A stretch of DNA of 64,000 nt from Termitomyces sp. T153 (Eukaryota > Basidiomycota > Agaricomycetes > Agaricales > Lyophyllaceae), in assembly GCA_018296165.2 (NCBI GenBank), contig JACKQL020000012.1:310001-374000 (forward strand), read 5' to 3'. Made by a program: the position numbers and the translations under genes. The notes under the pieces were generated by a model. The model searched no databases. It was not told where the DNA came from and saw only the letters and a program-made list of their open reading frames with translations. This document shows positions 10,477 through 22,005 of the stretch, piece after piece; position 1 is the stretch's first letter, and the number at the start of each line of letters is the position of its first letter.

Positions 10477-12306
10477 CTATCTTCTCCTAGAACTTTTTGC
10501 ATCTCGTGCATACTGGGGCTATCAAACCCCATAAATGAGTAAGGTTCAGAATTGGTGACAGTCAGATGCTTACTATGTGCTGAACCTTCTGAATTTCTCC
10601 AAATGAAATCACGTCTGATCCATCGTCTGCTATCAAGATTGATAGTGTCGTAGATAGATTTGATTGGATGTTAGGAGCACGAATGACTGGAAGACGATTT
10701 GGGCGGTCCATGAATGATTTAGATTGACCAGAATCAGACGTGGTCCTGCTATGGGTAGGCATGAGGAGTCGAAATGGTGAGATGTGTCTCGAATCTTTGA
10801 CAGTCCGGCCTATCTGAGAGATTGCCGGTGTAAATGGTGGACTAACGATATGTGGACGGTCCATCGATTTCTTTTTTGACCGTCTCAAGCCAACCTAGAA
10901 CAGGATGAGGACAAATGTTGGGCCAGATAGAGCATCTATAGATCATCTTACGAGGAAGCCGGCTAAGAACATAAGAATGATGATAGATGCTGCAGCGATG
11001 GAAATACCAGCAATAGCACCGGCAGACAACCTGGACTATGATTAGTGATGAAGACTAGTATACAAAAATGGTGCGACATACTTCGCCGAAGAGATCAACG
11101 TACTATCAGTTCTGGGGGTCTGTACAGGAGTCTGAGTAGGGCTCGAACTGAATATGAAAAGTGAGAAGTTGAGAATGACGCCTGTAGCCCAAATGCATAC
11201 CTGGATGAATTGAGGGACAGTAACATGTAGACATTCGCATAATCAATTTCGAGGTTCGCATCTGCCTGGTTTGCGATAACAAGGGAATGGTTCCCAGGCC
11301 CGATATAGCTGCCATAGTAAAGCAAGCTTCTGGTTTTGTAGGTAGTTGTACGTGCTGAATAGGGTCCCTCGACAGGTCCATTATCCAGCTGGACTGAATA
11401 TTCTCCGTTGGCGGGACCTACGGATCCGTAAATTGCGACCGCATCACCTTTGTCAATTACTCTGGATAAGACTGGATTTTCGAGTCCTGCTGTAATAGTC
11501 AACACACCCTACGTTTATTGAGATCAGATGCTCTTTGTTAACACGTTATCTATACTCACTGTAAACATAAAGACTACAGTTGATCCCGACTGTGATGCGA
11601 GGCTGAAGTGAATTCATATTTAGAGGTCAGTGTTCAAGCTGACACTCGAGTAATGCTTACTGGCCAGTCTTATTATAGAAAAGAGTATTGTTCGGGGGCA
11701 TATTAGACCAAGCTCCCAGATTGTAGTTAAAAGTTGGATCTGTATCGTCGACCATAGCCATTAAGGGAGAACCCGTTTTGTTAACACTGACATTCGAAAG
11801 CCATGTCAGCTGACTAGTTAGTTAGTTGAAGCTCCACGTATATCAGGTACGACACACATAATCGATAACAAAAGGCTTTCTTTCGCTATTTGATATCGTC
11901 ATGCTATGTTTTCCAGGGGATAGGTCGTTCTTGTCGAAAATTGGGATCTGTGTTGCTCTTGAGCCTGCGAATTCATTCCTCGTCATGTTCTCCCCATCAA
12001 GAGTGACTATAAAATCGCCATGATCATTGCCCTTGGAGCCATATACTGTGATGCCAACACCTTCGAATGTCAGCTTCATTGTCGCTCCAGGCGTGATAGT
12101 TCTTGTGAATGTCATCCTATGGAATCTCAAGATATGTGTTAGAGCAGACATTCAGGAAGTAGGTGAAAGATCACATACTTGTCGGCACCGAATGGTAGTG
12201 TGCTGTTGTCTGTGGTAATATTGTGGTGTGCCCAAGCATCAGGTGGATTATAGGTGATGAGAGGGCTTTGGTCGTCGACAGTGAGCAACACTGGTGGATT
12301 GGCCAT
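10477..12306 (-). CDS. single-pass membrane protein with two jelly-roll lectin-like domains
   Basis: Type of mushroom surface protein with two galactose-binding-like beta-sandwich repeats, one membrane helix and a cytoplasmic tail. The ATG at 12306 starts MANPPVLLTVDDQSPLITYN; no clear signal peptide is seen, which is usual in this group. The splice at the intron with donor GTATGT and acceptor CCATAG leads to MTFTRTITPGATMKLTFEGV and GVGITVYGSKGNDHGDF (repeat 1). LTWLSNVSVNKTG starts repeat 2, which includes VAIYGSVGPANGEYSVQLD. A Thr/Pro/Ser stalk (SSSPTQTPVQTPRT) precedes the helix AGISIAAASIIILMFLAGFL (about 11025-10955). A splice then gives VGLRRSKKKSMDRP, a basic stop-transfer run and Ser/Pro tail. 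The final exon, ending at 10477, is the least certain. Ligand unknown; it may bind sugars at the cell surface. Confidence 0.82.
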
Positions 12307-13768
12307 ACTTGTTTACAGAGATGAAGGACTAGTATGGCTCAGAGTGCTTGTCAGATAATATTGCAGAGTTAAGTGTGAGAGGCAAGGGGGCAGATTTGAT
12401 CTATGAAGCTTGATTTCTAAAAACACAATTACTATGGAAGCATCAGATACACATCATTCATTAATGGGTATAAGTCATCGCTCGGTCCTGTCAACCCAAG
12501 GAGTCGTCATGGAGATCAAGTTCTCTCACAGAATCATTCTCAGGGTTGCTGATAGCAGGAAGCTTGAGGAGATTCCCAGTATCATAGGAGAGACTGATCA
12601 ATTCTGACAGAAGTCGATCAGTTCAGAGCCATGGAGAGATGGTAGTCAATGTTGGATGATGAATGAAAAAAGCACATTATTGCGAAAGTGATGCTCACTT
12701 GCGTTTGGCAGCGCCTCCCAACGTTGCCATTGTATCGAGGCTAACAGCATTGATTGCAGGACATGAGATGCCGATCTGGCCTAGTTCAGACCTCAGGTTC
12801 GGGGTTGATAGTACAGTAGGGTCTTGCAGTGAAGAAGTCAGTACGTCATGAGGTCAGGAGGTTGTGAGTTGACAAAAGTCAAGATGTTTGTAGTAACTTG
12901 ATGACCAAACTTTGTCCAGATGTTGTATCTTCCCTTCTCAGATGAACAGAGTATTTTGTGTCAGGAAAAACCATATCAAAAAACATGTTATCCAAATGCA
13001 CAATGTCAACAGTGATATCATGAATGTTGGTGGCAACTAGGATGTCAGTACAGTAAATACATCAAACAAGAAGTCAGTTTAGTGTGTAACAAGAAAAAAG
13101 CATCTTCTCTAACTCAGCATGTTCAAATTGACATTTGCCTTCTCCTCTTTCCCATACTGTCCTGATAGCCCTCAATACTGATCACCATACATTGCAGAGA
13201 GTATCTGGCTATGAGACAGGGCAGTAGAAAGTGTCAGTAAGGTAATGGCTTTCCTCCATTGTGGCATCAAACTGCCCAGACTCCAGGAATGGTAGGGTAT
13301 GACAGAGTGGGGATGGGCGATTCTTAAAATCATCAACTGATGTAGCTAGAGGGGCTTCTGCTGGAGCAGACTGAGGAATTGGAGAGCAACTGAGCTTTGA
13401 GGGAGCGAAACTGTTGACAATGTCTTATTCAGTTCTATAGCAATGAGCAGTAGAGGTCATTGAGGCCATGGGATTTTGGCATCAGTAGTGGGATGAGGAA
13501 GAGTGTTGTCAATCAGTGGAGTAGCTGCAGGAGGAACTGGATCTTGTTCATTTGTATTTTATTTTTTTCTGAATCCATTTATGTGAGTATATTGCCATGT
13601 TCTGAGCATGGATGATCAACATATTGTAGAATCTTTAGATGCCAAGTTTACTGGCATATGCAGCAGCATAAAAGGCCTCACAGGCATGCTGCATTGTTGA
13701 CAGGCTCACAAATCTGTTATATAGTTACAATGATTATATCCTTAAATGTCCACTGCTGTTATGCATGG
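12307..13768. other. decayed, CpG-poor sequence without a gene
   Basis: From about 12,600 onward the sequence loses CpG and shows only short frames, the pattern of old repeats in the rest of the window. The part directly upstream of 12306 should contain the promoter of the membrane protein gene. No element ends were identified. Confidence 0.45.
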
Positions 13769-14236
13769 TTATAGTGCAGGACATGATGTCAAAATCAGTA
13801 TTTTGTTGAGCCCATCGAGTAATTCTGGAAGGACAAAGATCCTTTTGTGGTTCTTTTCATCCCCTCCATACACACATGCTGCTAGATGATAGCAGATGTC
13901 ATGGTCCAGTCTTCCAAGTTGCTGAACTTGGAACCACTTTTGTATGCTTGGATATACTACTAGTGTCCAGAATTTATCCTTAATTCTTACTTGAAGAGTA
14001 TAGACCTCCTCAGCATTTCCACTTGATGAATCTACCACCACAACTGAAGTAGTGTGGTTGAGTGCCTCACGAAATGTTGCTCACATTGTCCAGCTGCTTG
14101 CCAAGCAGTAAATTCCTTGTCCATCTCCTTGCTGTCAAGGAGCAATAATATTGCTCATGTCCTCTTGTAAGTGAGGCAACTCTGCACATATTGCAGGAAT
14201 TGTCAGAATCAAGTTGGTCTCATTGGGCATTGATAT
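13769..14236 (-). pseudogene. decayed ORF of unknown family, downstream part
   Basis: Minus-strand fragments reading ISMPNETNLILTIPAICAEL and then, after stops, VVVDSSSGNAEEVYTLQVRI and LGRLDHDICYHLAACVYGGD. The frame at 14236 continues without a shift into 20264 on the other side of the young L element, so both belong to one older ORF that L split. The family was not recognised. CpG-poor composition and several stops suggest an old transposon gene rather than a host gene. Confidence 0.5.
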
Positions 14237-15381
14237 TGTCAGGGTCCGCTGACCTCGGGGGCGCAGCTGCACTGGGCGAGTCCTTACTAGGCGGGCGTGA
14301 TTCCCCTGCATTGGTGACCGGACACTCAAAGACATTCTGGGTCCTGGTGGTTTGCACGGGTAATTGGGGAGATGTGATCCAGACAGATCCGGGAAGGTCC
14401 GGAGAAGTCGGATTGTGGGGAAATGAGACGGTCTTGGCGGGGTTCAGGCAGAAGGCCGTACGGGAGATTTGCGGAAGCAAGGGGGTAGGTGGCTGTGTGA
14501 TCAATGGGGGCGGAGCCGGGGTTTGATGGGAGATCATTTGGAGTTGATGGAGTCCGGGACCGAGCGAAGAGTGAGGTTCGGACCTGGTAAGGGGTGTCGG
14601 GGTTCGTAATTATAATCGCGGAGTTCGTGAGGTCGTTAGGGTTGATGAAGAATTGGGCACAAGGGTCAGACGACGTCACCGAGACGGCGTTGGACGAGAC
14701 ATTATGGAACAAGAGTAGATTCGAGTGGAGGTACGAAACGATAACGAGAACGATAACGAAAAGGGGACGAGACAAGACCGGGAGACTGAGATAAGATCGG
14801 GAGACTGAGATAAGACCGGGAAACTGAGAGTAAGGGGAAAAAGACACGAAAACGAACACGAAACACAAAAGGAAACAATCAGACCATAGGTAACGTTAAG
14901 CAATATCAAGACCGGAGTACGAAGAGCTACTCGATGACTTATATACTGACTACCGGAGGACTTCGGGGTACGTCGGCTGTGGCGGCGGGGCTTGGCGGGG
15001 CTTGACGGAGCGGGCGGGTGTCGGTTGTGATCGAAGATCGTGCCGCGCTGATACGTTGATGGGATCGCGGGTTGTTCCGAGGTTGTCGTGATATTCCGGA
15101 ATAGGTCGGAGGAAGCAGGGTGTTGAGTTAATGATGGGTGGGCGAAGATCAGGAATAGCGGGGGTGGTTCTCGGGGTTTGGGAAGCCCAGGGTAAGTGTC
15201 AGTGGCTGCGGGGCAGGCACCGAAGTTGGCCAGGGGGCCGTCGGAGTTAGCCGGGGAGGTGTCGGAGTTAACCGAGGTAGGCGTGGGCATGGGCGGAAGT
15301 TCGGCGGAGCGTTGGGGGTCCTTTTGGGGGTTCGGGGGTTTGATGGACGATGTGCGGGGCTTTGGGGAACGGGTCGTGACA
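14237..15381 (-). repeat. LTR of young L element (3' LTR in sense direction)
   Basis: 1,145 bp, TG...CA termini with TGTCA/TGACA inverted ends. TATATAA on the minus strand at 14939-14945. Near-identical to 19119-20263. Confidence 0.93.
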
Positions 15382-15396
15382 TCACCCCCCTTTCAG
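15382..15396 (-). other. polypurine tract of L element
   Basis: On the minus strand this is CTGAAAGGGGGGTGA directly before the LTR, the position and composition of a plus-strand primer site for reverse transcription. The same block follows the LTRs ending at 24679 and 46326. It is the main reason for orienting the L family. Confidence 0.75.
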
Positions 15397-15591
15397 CGTC
15401 GAGACCCTTCGAGACGCGGGGCAGGACGGGGATCGGCGGGGCGTGGGAGTCGAAGCCGAGCAATATTGATCAATCCGCAGCGAGTGATAGCGGCGTGGGA
15501 GGCGAAGTCGAAGCGCGGCCGCCGTTTCGTCAGGGTCCTCCTCACTCAATTTAAAGCTTTGGGCGTGCCCCGGGGTTTCCCAAATTTCGTC

Positions 15592-16722
15592 ATGTCTTCC
15601 CCCAGCGTTCCAGTGGTTTCTCCCGCCGATTTAGACGAGGTGGTGGTGTATGACAGTGGGGGTGAGGAGTTCGAGCGTCGGCGCCGGGGTAGCGTTAGGG
15701 ACCGGAGTCGTAAGTGTTGTCGAATTTTCCTTTCGGGATGGTTAACGGGGTTCCGGTAGAGTCGTCCGTAGTAGTAGTGGTGGACTTTCCGGGGGTTCCG
15801 AAGCGGACCAAGTTTCGTCCCGCGGTGCCAAAGGGGAAGGGGGCGTCTTCGGTGGTGGTTCGGGGAAAGCGTCGAGCTTCCCCACCCTCGGGGGCGGGAC
15901 CCAGCAAGAGGCCGCGTGGGCGCGAGTTGTCGGCGGGGCCTCCCGAGTCTTCCCTCTTTTCCCCTGTCCCTGGCGTTCCCTCGGAGCGGTCGTCGAGTCC
16001 CTCCGCGCCGATTCCTTCAATCACGGAGGTCTTCCTTCGCAAGCAGGTGGAGGCCTTGACGACGTCGTTGGCAGTACGGGAGGGGGAGCTCCGCCGGGCG
16101 AGGGAGGATCGTGACGCAGCGCGGACGGAGAAGGAAGCGATGGAGCGGGAGAGGAATACTTCGGTGCGCGTGGCGACGGAGCGGGCGCTAGAGGTGCGGG
16201 GTCTGCGGGAGCGTCTGGCGCAGGTGGAGGGGCAACCCGCGGGGGAAGCGGAGGGGCGGGGACGAGTTCCGGAGGGGGATGCGTTGTGGGCGGAGCTGGA
16301 GGCGGCGAGGCGGAGGGAGGATTGGTTGGCCAACGAGGCCGCCTCGGGTCGCGCGGGGATTCTTCGTGAGTTGTCTCCCGTTCCTCCGTTCGTTATTGAC
16401 GGTTCATTTTCGGAGTTTAGGCTGGGTGCGGGAGCATCGGGTCCTCTTGGACGGTGCCTCCGCGGCGTTCGCGTCGATTCAGGACGGGTTGACGCAGGGG
16501 TCCGCGGTCCAGCCTCCGGAGTTGCAGCAGGGAATGGCGCGGTTGGAGAGGTTGCTGGCGGGGCATCGGCGACGCAATGCGGTGGCCCCGGGGTCGTGGT
16601 GGGAGGTGGCGGCCGATGCGGGGGAGGCATTGCCGGGGTTGGCGGAGATCCTAGCGGTGGTGCGGGCCCAGATGGAGGTCGACCTGGGGGTTGGGCTTCC
16701 GGGAGGTCCGGGGAGGGAGTGA
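15592..16722 (+). CDS. antisense coiled-coil ORF of L element (spliced)
   Basis: Protein of 341 residues encoded against the sense direction of its element. Exon 1 is 15592-15709 (MSSPSVPVVSPADLDEVVVY), intron 15710-15759 (GTAAGT...GGTAG). Exon 2 is 15760-16365, intron 16366-16420 (GTGAGT...TTTAG). Exon 3 is 16421-16722. Both splices keep frame. After a basic, Ser/Pro-rich part (GKRRASPPSGAGPSKRPRG, a possible nuclear signal) comes a long charged helix of coiled-coil type (ALTTSLAVREGELRRAREDR through LRERLAQVEG and ALWAELEAARRREDWLANEA). Exon 3 starts WVREHRVLLDGASAAFASIQ and ends LGVGLPGGPGRE. No catalytic motif was seen. Decayed relatives at 46539-48261 and from 24894 carry an additional Cys-rich segment that is missing here. 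It is not a gag or pol protein I recognise. Confidence 0.72.
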
Positions 16723-18972
16723 GATGGGTGTGGGCCTCGTTTCTTGTCGCTCTCGGACTTGCTGCCTTCCCCGCCTAATGTATATATGATCTTTTGTACG
16801 CGAACATGTCATTTCTTGGTCCCTGGGCGTGTGAAGTGAGATTTTTAGTTTTGTCGGAGGGCAAAGTAAGCGAAACACGCAGGGGTGTGAGAGGGAGTTG
16901 AATCCCTAGTGAGTCCAGAGGCGGGGTTTACGCCCGCTAGTGCCGTCTGCGCTGGCTAGTCCCGGGGTCGGTCGGGACGGGGCGGGGCATCGCAGGAGGG
17001 CTCCCGGGGTCTGTCGGGGTTGGTGGGAGTTCTCCGGTGGGGTCCCCGGCATTTCGGGCGATGTCGTTGAGTTCGTTTCTCGGAAATTTTCGACTGGGGG
17101 TGTAGGGGACGTGCGCCGTTTTGGTAGTAGAGGGTGGCCTTTGAATTTTGTACGGCGCCCAACGGGTTCGGGGCTTTGGTTGTCTTGGCGGTGCGGTGGG
17201 CGGGGGGTAATGGGGGTCTTCCCATGGTCTAGCCCTTACGTCGGTATTGGTGGTGAAGGCGGGCGGGCCTCTTTTTATTGGCGGGGTTGGGTGAGGCGGG
17301 GTTCGTCTTCGCAGTATAGTTGGTCCGGGTCGGGGTCGTGTTCCCGAGTGCTGCGTCTGTGGGCGGGCCTGCTTCGGGTGGCGCTTTGGTGTGCTCCGGA
17401 GTGTCGATGACCGAGGGGGTAGGATGCGGGATGATCAGTCCCAACCAGTTCCTTCAGGTCCGGGGCCCAATTTGGGGTTCCGGGTCATCTACGTGATATT
17501 GCTCTCCTGACCAAAGGTAAGCCCGCGGCGGACAAAGGGGGTCTTACGTATTTCTGATACTTCCTTGAGTTCGGAGGTTCGGGGGTCGGTGGTTCCTTCA
17601 TCGGGAAGAAGTGGGTGGTCCCGGAGTCGACTCAAGGGTCACTTGGTGGGGGTTTGTTGGTTGTTCATGGTTGTTGGGGCGGCGGGAAGGTCGGCCGCGG
17701 GGGGCACTGGAGTGGGGCTCCCCGGGAGATGCGGCAGGGTCGGATTTACTCTTCGTTCGTGTTCCGGAGCGGTCCGGAGATTGTGCAAGTGCAGGGGTGA
17801 TAGTGGGGGGAGGCACTGCCAGCTTGTCTGGAGGCCCCGGTGATGTGGTCCCTGTTCGGGCGGACATATTCCGGTGTAGGGGCGGGGTTCGGAGTGGGTG
17901 GTGATTTCTGTTGCGGAGTTGGGGCTACCAGGGCATCGTTGTCGAGCCGGCGCTGTGAGTTTTCTTGGTCAGATGTCGGGGTCGGAGCGGAGGCCCTGGA
18001 GTCGTGTCGCCAGGGTCCGGAGCTGGGTTGATGGGTTCGGAGGGGTCTGGGTGGGACTGTTTCGGGCTGGCGCGGGGTCGTTTTGGGTCGTCGAGCCATA
18101 TGGGGGAGGTCTTTTGAGGATATGGGAGCGCGTGCCCCTGGGGGTTGTCGGGTCGCTTAAATGGCCGATCGTTGTTTTCTGGATGATGGTGGGGCTTCTC
18201 CTTCGTATAGGGTCCTTTTTCCTATAGTTGGTTCGGGGTGGCCCCTATGCTGGGGATTCCTTCGTGGGAGGTGGCGTAGTCTGGTGGCGGAGTGTAAGCT
18301 CGGGGATGTTTTGGTCCTGTTCCGGGGTTGTCAGGGTCGGGTCGGGGAAGTCGGGGCCCCTTCATTTGTTGGGCGGAGGTGACGGCCGATTGATCGAGGT
18401 CCGGAAGCAGGTCACGGGGTTGGAGCATAGCCTAGGTCTGAGGTTCTTGTCCTGTGGTGGATTCGAGCTTGATTTCGATGGTTTCGGGGTTAGTTGTCGG
18501 AGGGTTTAGTTCCTTGGAGGGGGTCGATAATAGGGTTTGGTGATGTTGTTGGTGATTAGTCGCGTTCGTCGGTCTGCGGGGTTGCTGGGGGGCCGGTGAA
18601 TCCACAGGCGGGCTTCGGGGAAGCGCGTTCTCAGTGGTTTCTTTGTAGCTGGCGATCCTCGCGCTGTGGGTGACTGTTCCATGGCAGGTTGGCAGTATTG
18701 TGGGTTGGAGGGCTGGCGCGGTGCAGGAGACCTTGTTACTCATTCGATCGGATGGTCGCCAGGCTTTAGGATGTTATTCTTTGGGTGATGTCGGGGTCGA
18801 CTTTGTGCGAGAGAGCGGAGTTGGCGGGGAGTGTAGGGGTGGGGTGGAAGATGAGTTGACGGTTTGCGCGAGGGGTTGGGAGTTGTGTGTGAGTTGGGGA
18901 GGGTGTCCGTGGGGGGAGCCGTTGTATGAAAGTAACTGGAGCGGAGGGGACGTTTGGTGTCGGATCCACGAC
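16723..18972. other. GC-rich interior of L element, no clear protein
   Basis: No frame here resembles a retroelement enzyme. In the sense (minus) strand there are only short Pro/Thr/Ser-rich frames of up to about 117 codons at 17746-18099, 17598-17867 and 18432-18743. These may be ruins of a gag-like protein or chance frames in GC-rich DNA. Bases 16861-16975 have a decayed relative at about 48405-48520. Confidence 0.5.
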
Positions 18973-19086
18973 TCAATGTGCCTCGGCAAATTGGGCAGGG
19001 CCGTATGAATCATAAGGGTTCCCCGGCGCGGGTAGACCATAGACATCGGAGTCATTTGATTGTGTGTGCGGAGATAATGCGGGCAT
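18973..19086 (-). pseudogene. truncated gag-like ORF start of L element
   Basis: ATG at 19086, 33 nt inside the sense-side LTR border, opens 37 codons (MPALSPHTQSNDSDVYGLPA) and stops at 18973. The first ATG position and the Tyr/Pro/Asn-rich style match the longer open frame at 35533, which also follows an L LTR. It is read as the broken N-terminus of the element's structural protein. That identity rests on position and composition, not on a domain. Confidence 0.5.
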
Positions 19087-19118
19087 CACGGACGGGGTAA
19101 GGTCGGGTCTTGATATTA

Positions 19119-20263
19119 TGTCAGGGTCCGCTGACCTCGGGGGCGCAGCTGCACTGGGCGAGTCCTTACTAGGCGGGCGTGATTCCCCTGCATTGGTGAC
19201 CGGACACTCAAAGACATTCTGGGTTCTGGTGGTTTGCACGGGTAATTGGGGAGATGTGATCCAGACAGATCCGGGAAGGTCCGGAGAAGTCGGATTGTGG
19301 GGAAATGAGACGGTCTTGGCGGGGTTCAGGCAGAAGGCCGTACGGGAGATTTGCGGAAGCAAGGGAGTAGGTGGCTGTGTGATCAATGGGGGCGGAGCCG
19401 GGGTTTGATGGGAGATCATTTGGAGTTGATGGAGTCCGGGACCGAGCGAAGAGTGAGGTTCGGACCTGGTAAGGGGTGTCGGGGTTCGTAATTATAATCG
19501 CGGAGTTCGGGAGGTCGTTAGGGTTGATGAAGAATTGGGCACAAGGGTCAGACGACGTCACCGAGACGGCGTTGGACGAGACATTATGGAACAAGAGTAG
19601 ATTCGAGTGGAGGTACGAAACGATAACGAGAATGATAACGAAAGGGGGACGAGACAAGACCGGGAGACTGAGATAAGACCGGGAGACTGAGATAAGATCG
19701 GGAAACTGAGAGTAAGGAGAAAGAGATACGAAAACGAACACGAAACACAAAAGGAAACAATCAGACCATAGGTAACGTTAAGCAATATCAAGACTGGAGT
19801 ACGAAGAGCTACTCGATGACTTATATACTGACTACCGGAGGACTTCGGGGTACATCGGCTGTGGCGGCGGGGCTTGGCGGGGCTTGACGGAGTGGGCGGG
19901 TGTCGGTTGTGATCGAAGATCGTGCCGCGCTGATACGTTGATGGGATCGCGGGTTGTTCCGAGGTTGTCGTGATATTCCGGAATAGGTCGGAGGAAGCAG
20001 GGTGTTGAGTTAATGATGGGTGGGCGAAGATCAGGAATAGCGGGGGTGGTTCTCGGGGTTTGGGAAGCCCAGGGTAAGTGTCAGTGGCTGCGGGGCAGGC
20101 ACCGAAGTTGGCCAGGGGGCCGTCGGAGTTAGCCGGGGATGTGTCGGAGTTAGCCGAAGTAGGCGTGGGCATGGGTGGAAGTTCGGCGGAGCGTTGGGGG
20201 TCCTTTTGGGGGTTCGGGGGTTTGATGGACGATGTGCGGGGCTTTGGGGAACGGGTCGTGACA
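19119..20263 (-). repeat. LTR of young L element (5' LTR in sense direction)
   Basis: 1,145 bp. Minus-strand TATA box at 19821-19827, within cagtatataagtcatcgagt. Its border with the interior reads CCTGACA then TAATATCAAG, so there is no standard TGG primer site right after the LTR. Confidence 0.93.
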
Positions 20264-20611
20264 GATATCTCAGACTGTGATTGCCTCAACTTATAGTCAC
20301 AATGAATTTTTGCCTTGAGATCCAGAACTTTTACATAAAAAATGATATATTCATTGTTCTCTTTCACAGGGACCATTCCGCCATATTACTGAAAAAGCTG
20401 GATATATTTTTCCATGTACACCTTCAGTCTTATTCTCCTTGATGCATCCAAGAGTTGCCCTTAGGTTATTCTCCAAGTGGCACCTGCTGTTCCAGGAGTT
20501 CCCACTCAAAATGGTGATGGTTTCACAAGCCTTGTCTGGCTCATTCCTCCAATATTGGCTTGGTTTCCTTTGCCCAGCCCTGATGGCTGAATGACAGTGG
20601 AGGCTCCACAA
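20264..20611 (-). pseudogene. decayed ORF of unknown family, upstream part
   Basis: Minus-strand reading KLRQSQSEI at the L border joins in frame to SMPNETNLILTIPAICAEL at 14236 if L and one copy of gatat are removed. Further upstream a frameshift separates VKVLDLKAKIHCDY from HGKIYPAFSVIWRNGPCERE. Same unknown ORF as 13769-14236. Confidence 0.5.
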
Positions 20612-22005
20612 GCTGCACCCATTCTATTGCCACCAAAACTAACCTTGGAGCTATCTTGTGCAATCCCTCAGCCATCTCTCTACTAGTGGGGGTTGTAACC
20701 TCCTCATTCCCATCTCTCCCAGTCAGCCTTTGGGTATTTTCAGAGGTGGGTTCAGTTGCTACTGCTCACCACTTCCCAGTACAACATGACTGTCCTGGCC
20801 AAGTTGTATGTGTTTTGTGTGTGATTCCATGTCAATGTGGCTACTGCAGATTTTTGGATCATTGTCTTGTAAAAACCGATGTTGAAGCAAATTAGCTTCA
20901 GATCATGACTTCAGGCTTCTCAGGGTTCTGTACAATCACCATGCTGGGTAATTCCAAAAATCATGGGTTGCAAGATCTGAGTCCACACTAGACAGAAGTT
21001 GTAGGATTACTGTGCATAGTGTAGAACAAAACGATTACTCTTACATAATGTAGTAGTAAATAAAGATATAGTAAATGTCCAATAAATTAATATTGACTCT
21101 ATGGTATACTAAAGTTCAAGAGTCTGTTGCAATGTTGCATGTGTTGTAGAGTCAGAGTCCCATTGTAGAGAAGGAGTGGATTATAAAGACAGGGTGATGG
21201 GAGGTGTTGTGAGGTATGTTTTGGATATTGAAGCAGAATTGGCAGTTTAGAACAACACAGAGGCTCAAACAATAGAAATCAATGGTGGAGAAGATGAGCC
21301 TTGGCAAAGAGTTGGTAGAAGTGTAAGATCAGTGCACAGTGATAGACTAATACATAGTCTCTTGGAAGCTTTGGAAATCCTTGTCTAGGAAATGGCAGAT
21401 TTAATGTAAGCCTGAATTTGCAGATTTGAGGCCTATACAAGTGAATTTTTATTTGTAATATTGTGGATGTGGATTATGAAGGCCATGTGAGCCCTTTTGA
21501 ACAATATCTTTAATAGTCTCGAATGTAAATCACTATTATTGTAAGCATGATATTTCAAAATATTGTATCATTGATTACTCAGTATACCCAATGAAGCAAA
21601 ACTGGATTGAGATAGTAAATTTGAGGCTGGTCTTTGAAAAAGACCCTATTCCCAGTCACACTGCTATCTTTGCTCTTGCCAACCACTGTCAGATTTGCTA
21701 TCATTGGTGCTCAAATTCTAGTGAGATGATTCAGATATTTGATTTACTAAAGCTATGCAAATTCATCTCATTGCATCCTCATTCATTGAGGTGCTGCAAC
21801 CTTGTGAAATTCAGACCCCTCAGTACAAGGTTGTTTAGTACTCTACCATATCTAGCTGTTCTACATCTAGAAGACATTGGATGTTATCAACATGCCACAA
21901 CAAATAAGACCTAAAAGTAATGTCTTCAGAAGATTGTTCAACATTACTCAAAAAAGGCCTACATTTAGCTTGTACATCCTACAACTTTCCACTATTTCTT
22001 AGTGC
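20612..22005. other. CpG-poor decayed sequence without a gene
   Basis: About 1.4 kb with only short frames (for example 20656-20895 and 21591-21914, both plus) and no recognised motif or element terminus. Composition matches the old repeats around it. Confidence 0.45.

Larger units (their letters stand above)
14237..20263 (-). mobile_element. LTR retroelement 'L', youngest copy, non-autonomous
   Basis: Complete 6.0-kb element: LTR 14237-15381, internal 15382-19118, LTR 19119-20263, bounded by the 5-bp duplication gatat (14232-14236 and 20264-20268). The two LTRs begin TGTCAGGG and end GTGACA on the plus strand. I counted about 17 differences in 1,145 bp, nearly all transitions. The sense direction is taken as minus: the LTR has a TATA box (TATATAA) reading that way, and the polypurine tract GAAAGGGGGGTGA abuts the left LTR. 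No reverse transcriptase, integrase or protease is encoded, so it must depend on another element. It contains a spliced antisense ORF and a short sense gag-like start, listed separately. Confidence 0.92.

Noticed and set aside
15195..15759. 187-codon plus frame crossing the L LTR/internal border
   Set aside because: Runs through the polypurine tract and LTR end; not conserved in other L copies.
16956..18743. Pro/Thr-rich minus-strand frames in the L interior as a gag gene
   Set aside because: Short, in different frames, and typical of chance frames in GC-rich DNA; no zinc knuckle or capsid motif.
18973..19750. Minus-strand frames in the L LTR (up to 180 codons, repeated at 14326-14868)
   Set aside because: Present in both LTRs because the LTRs are identical; they overlap the TATA and likely U3/R region and have no protein likeness.
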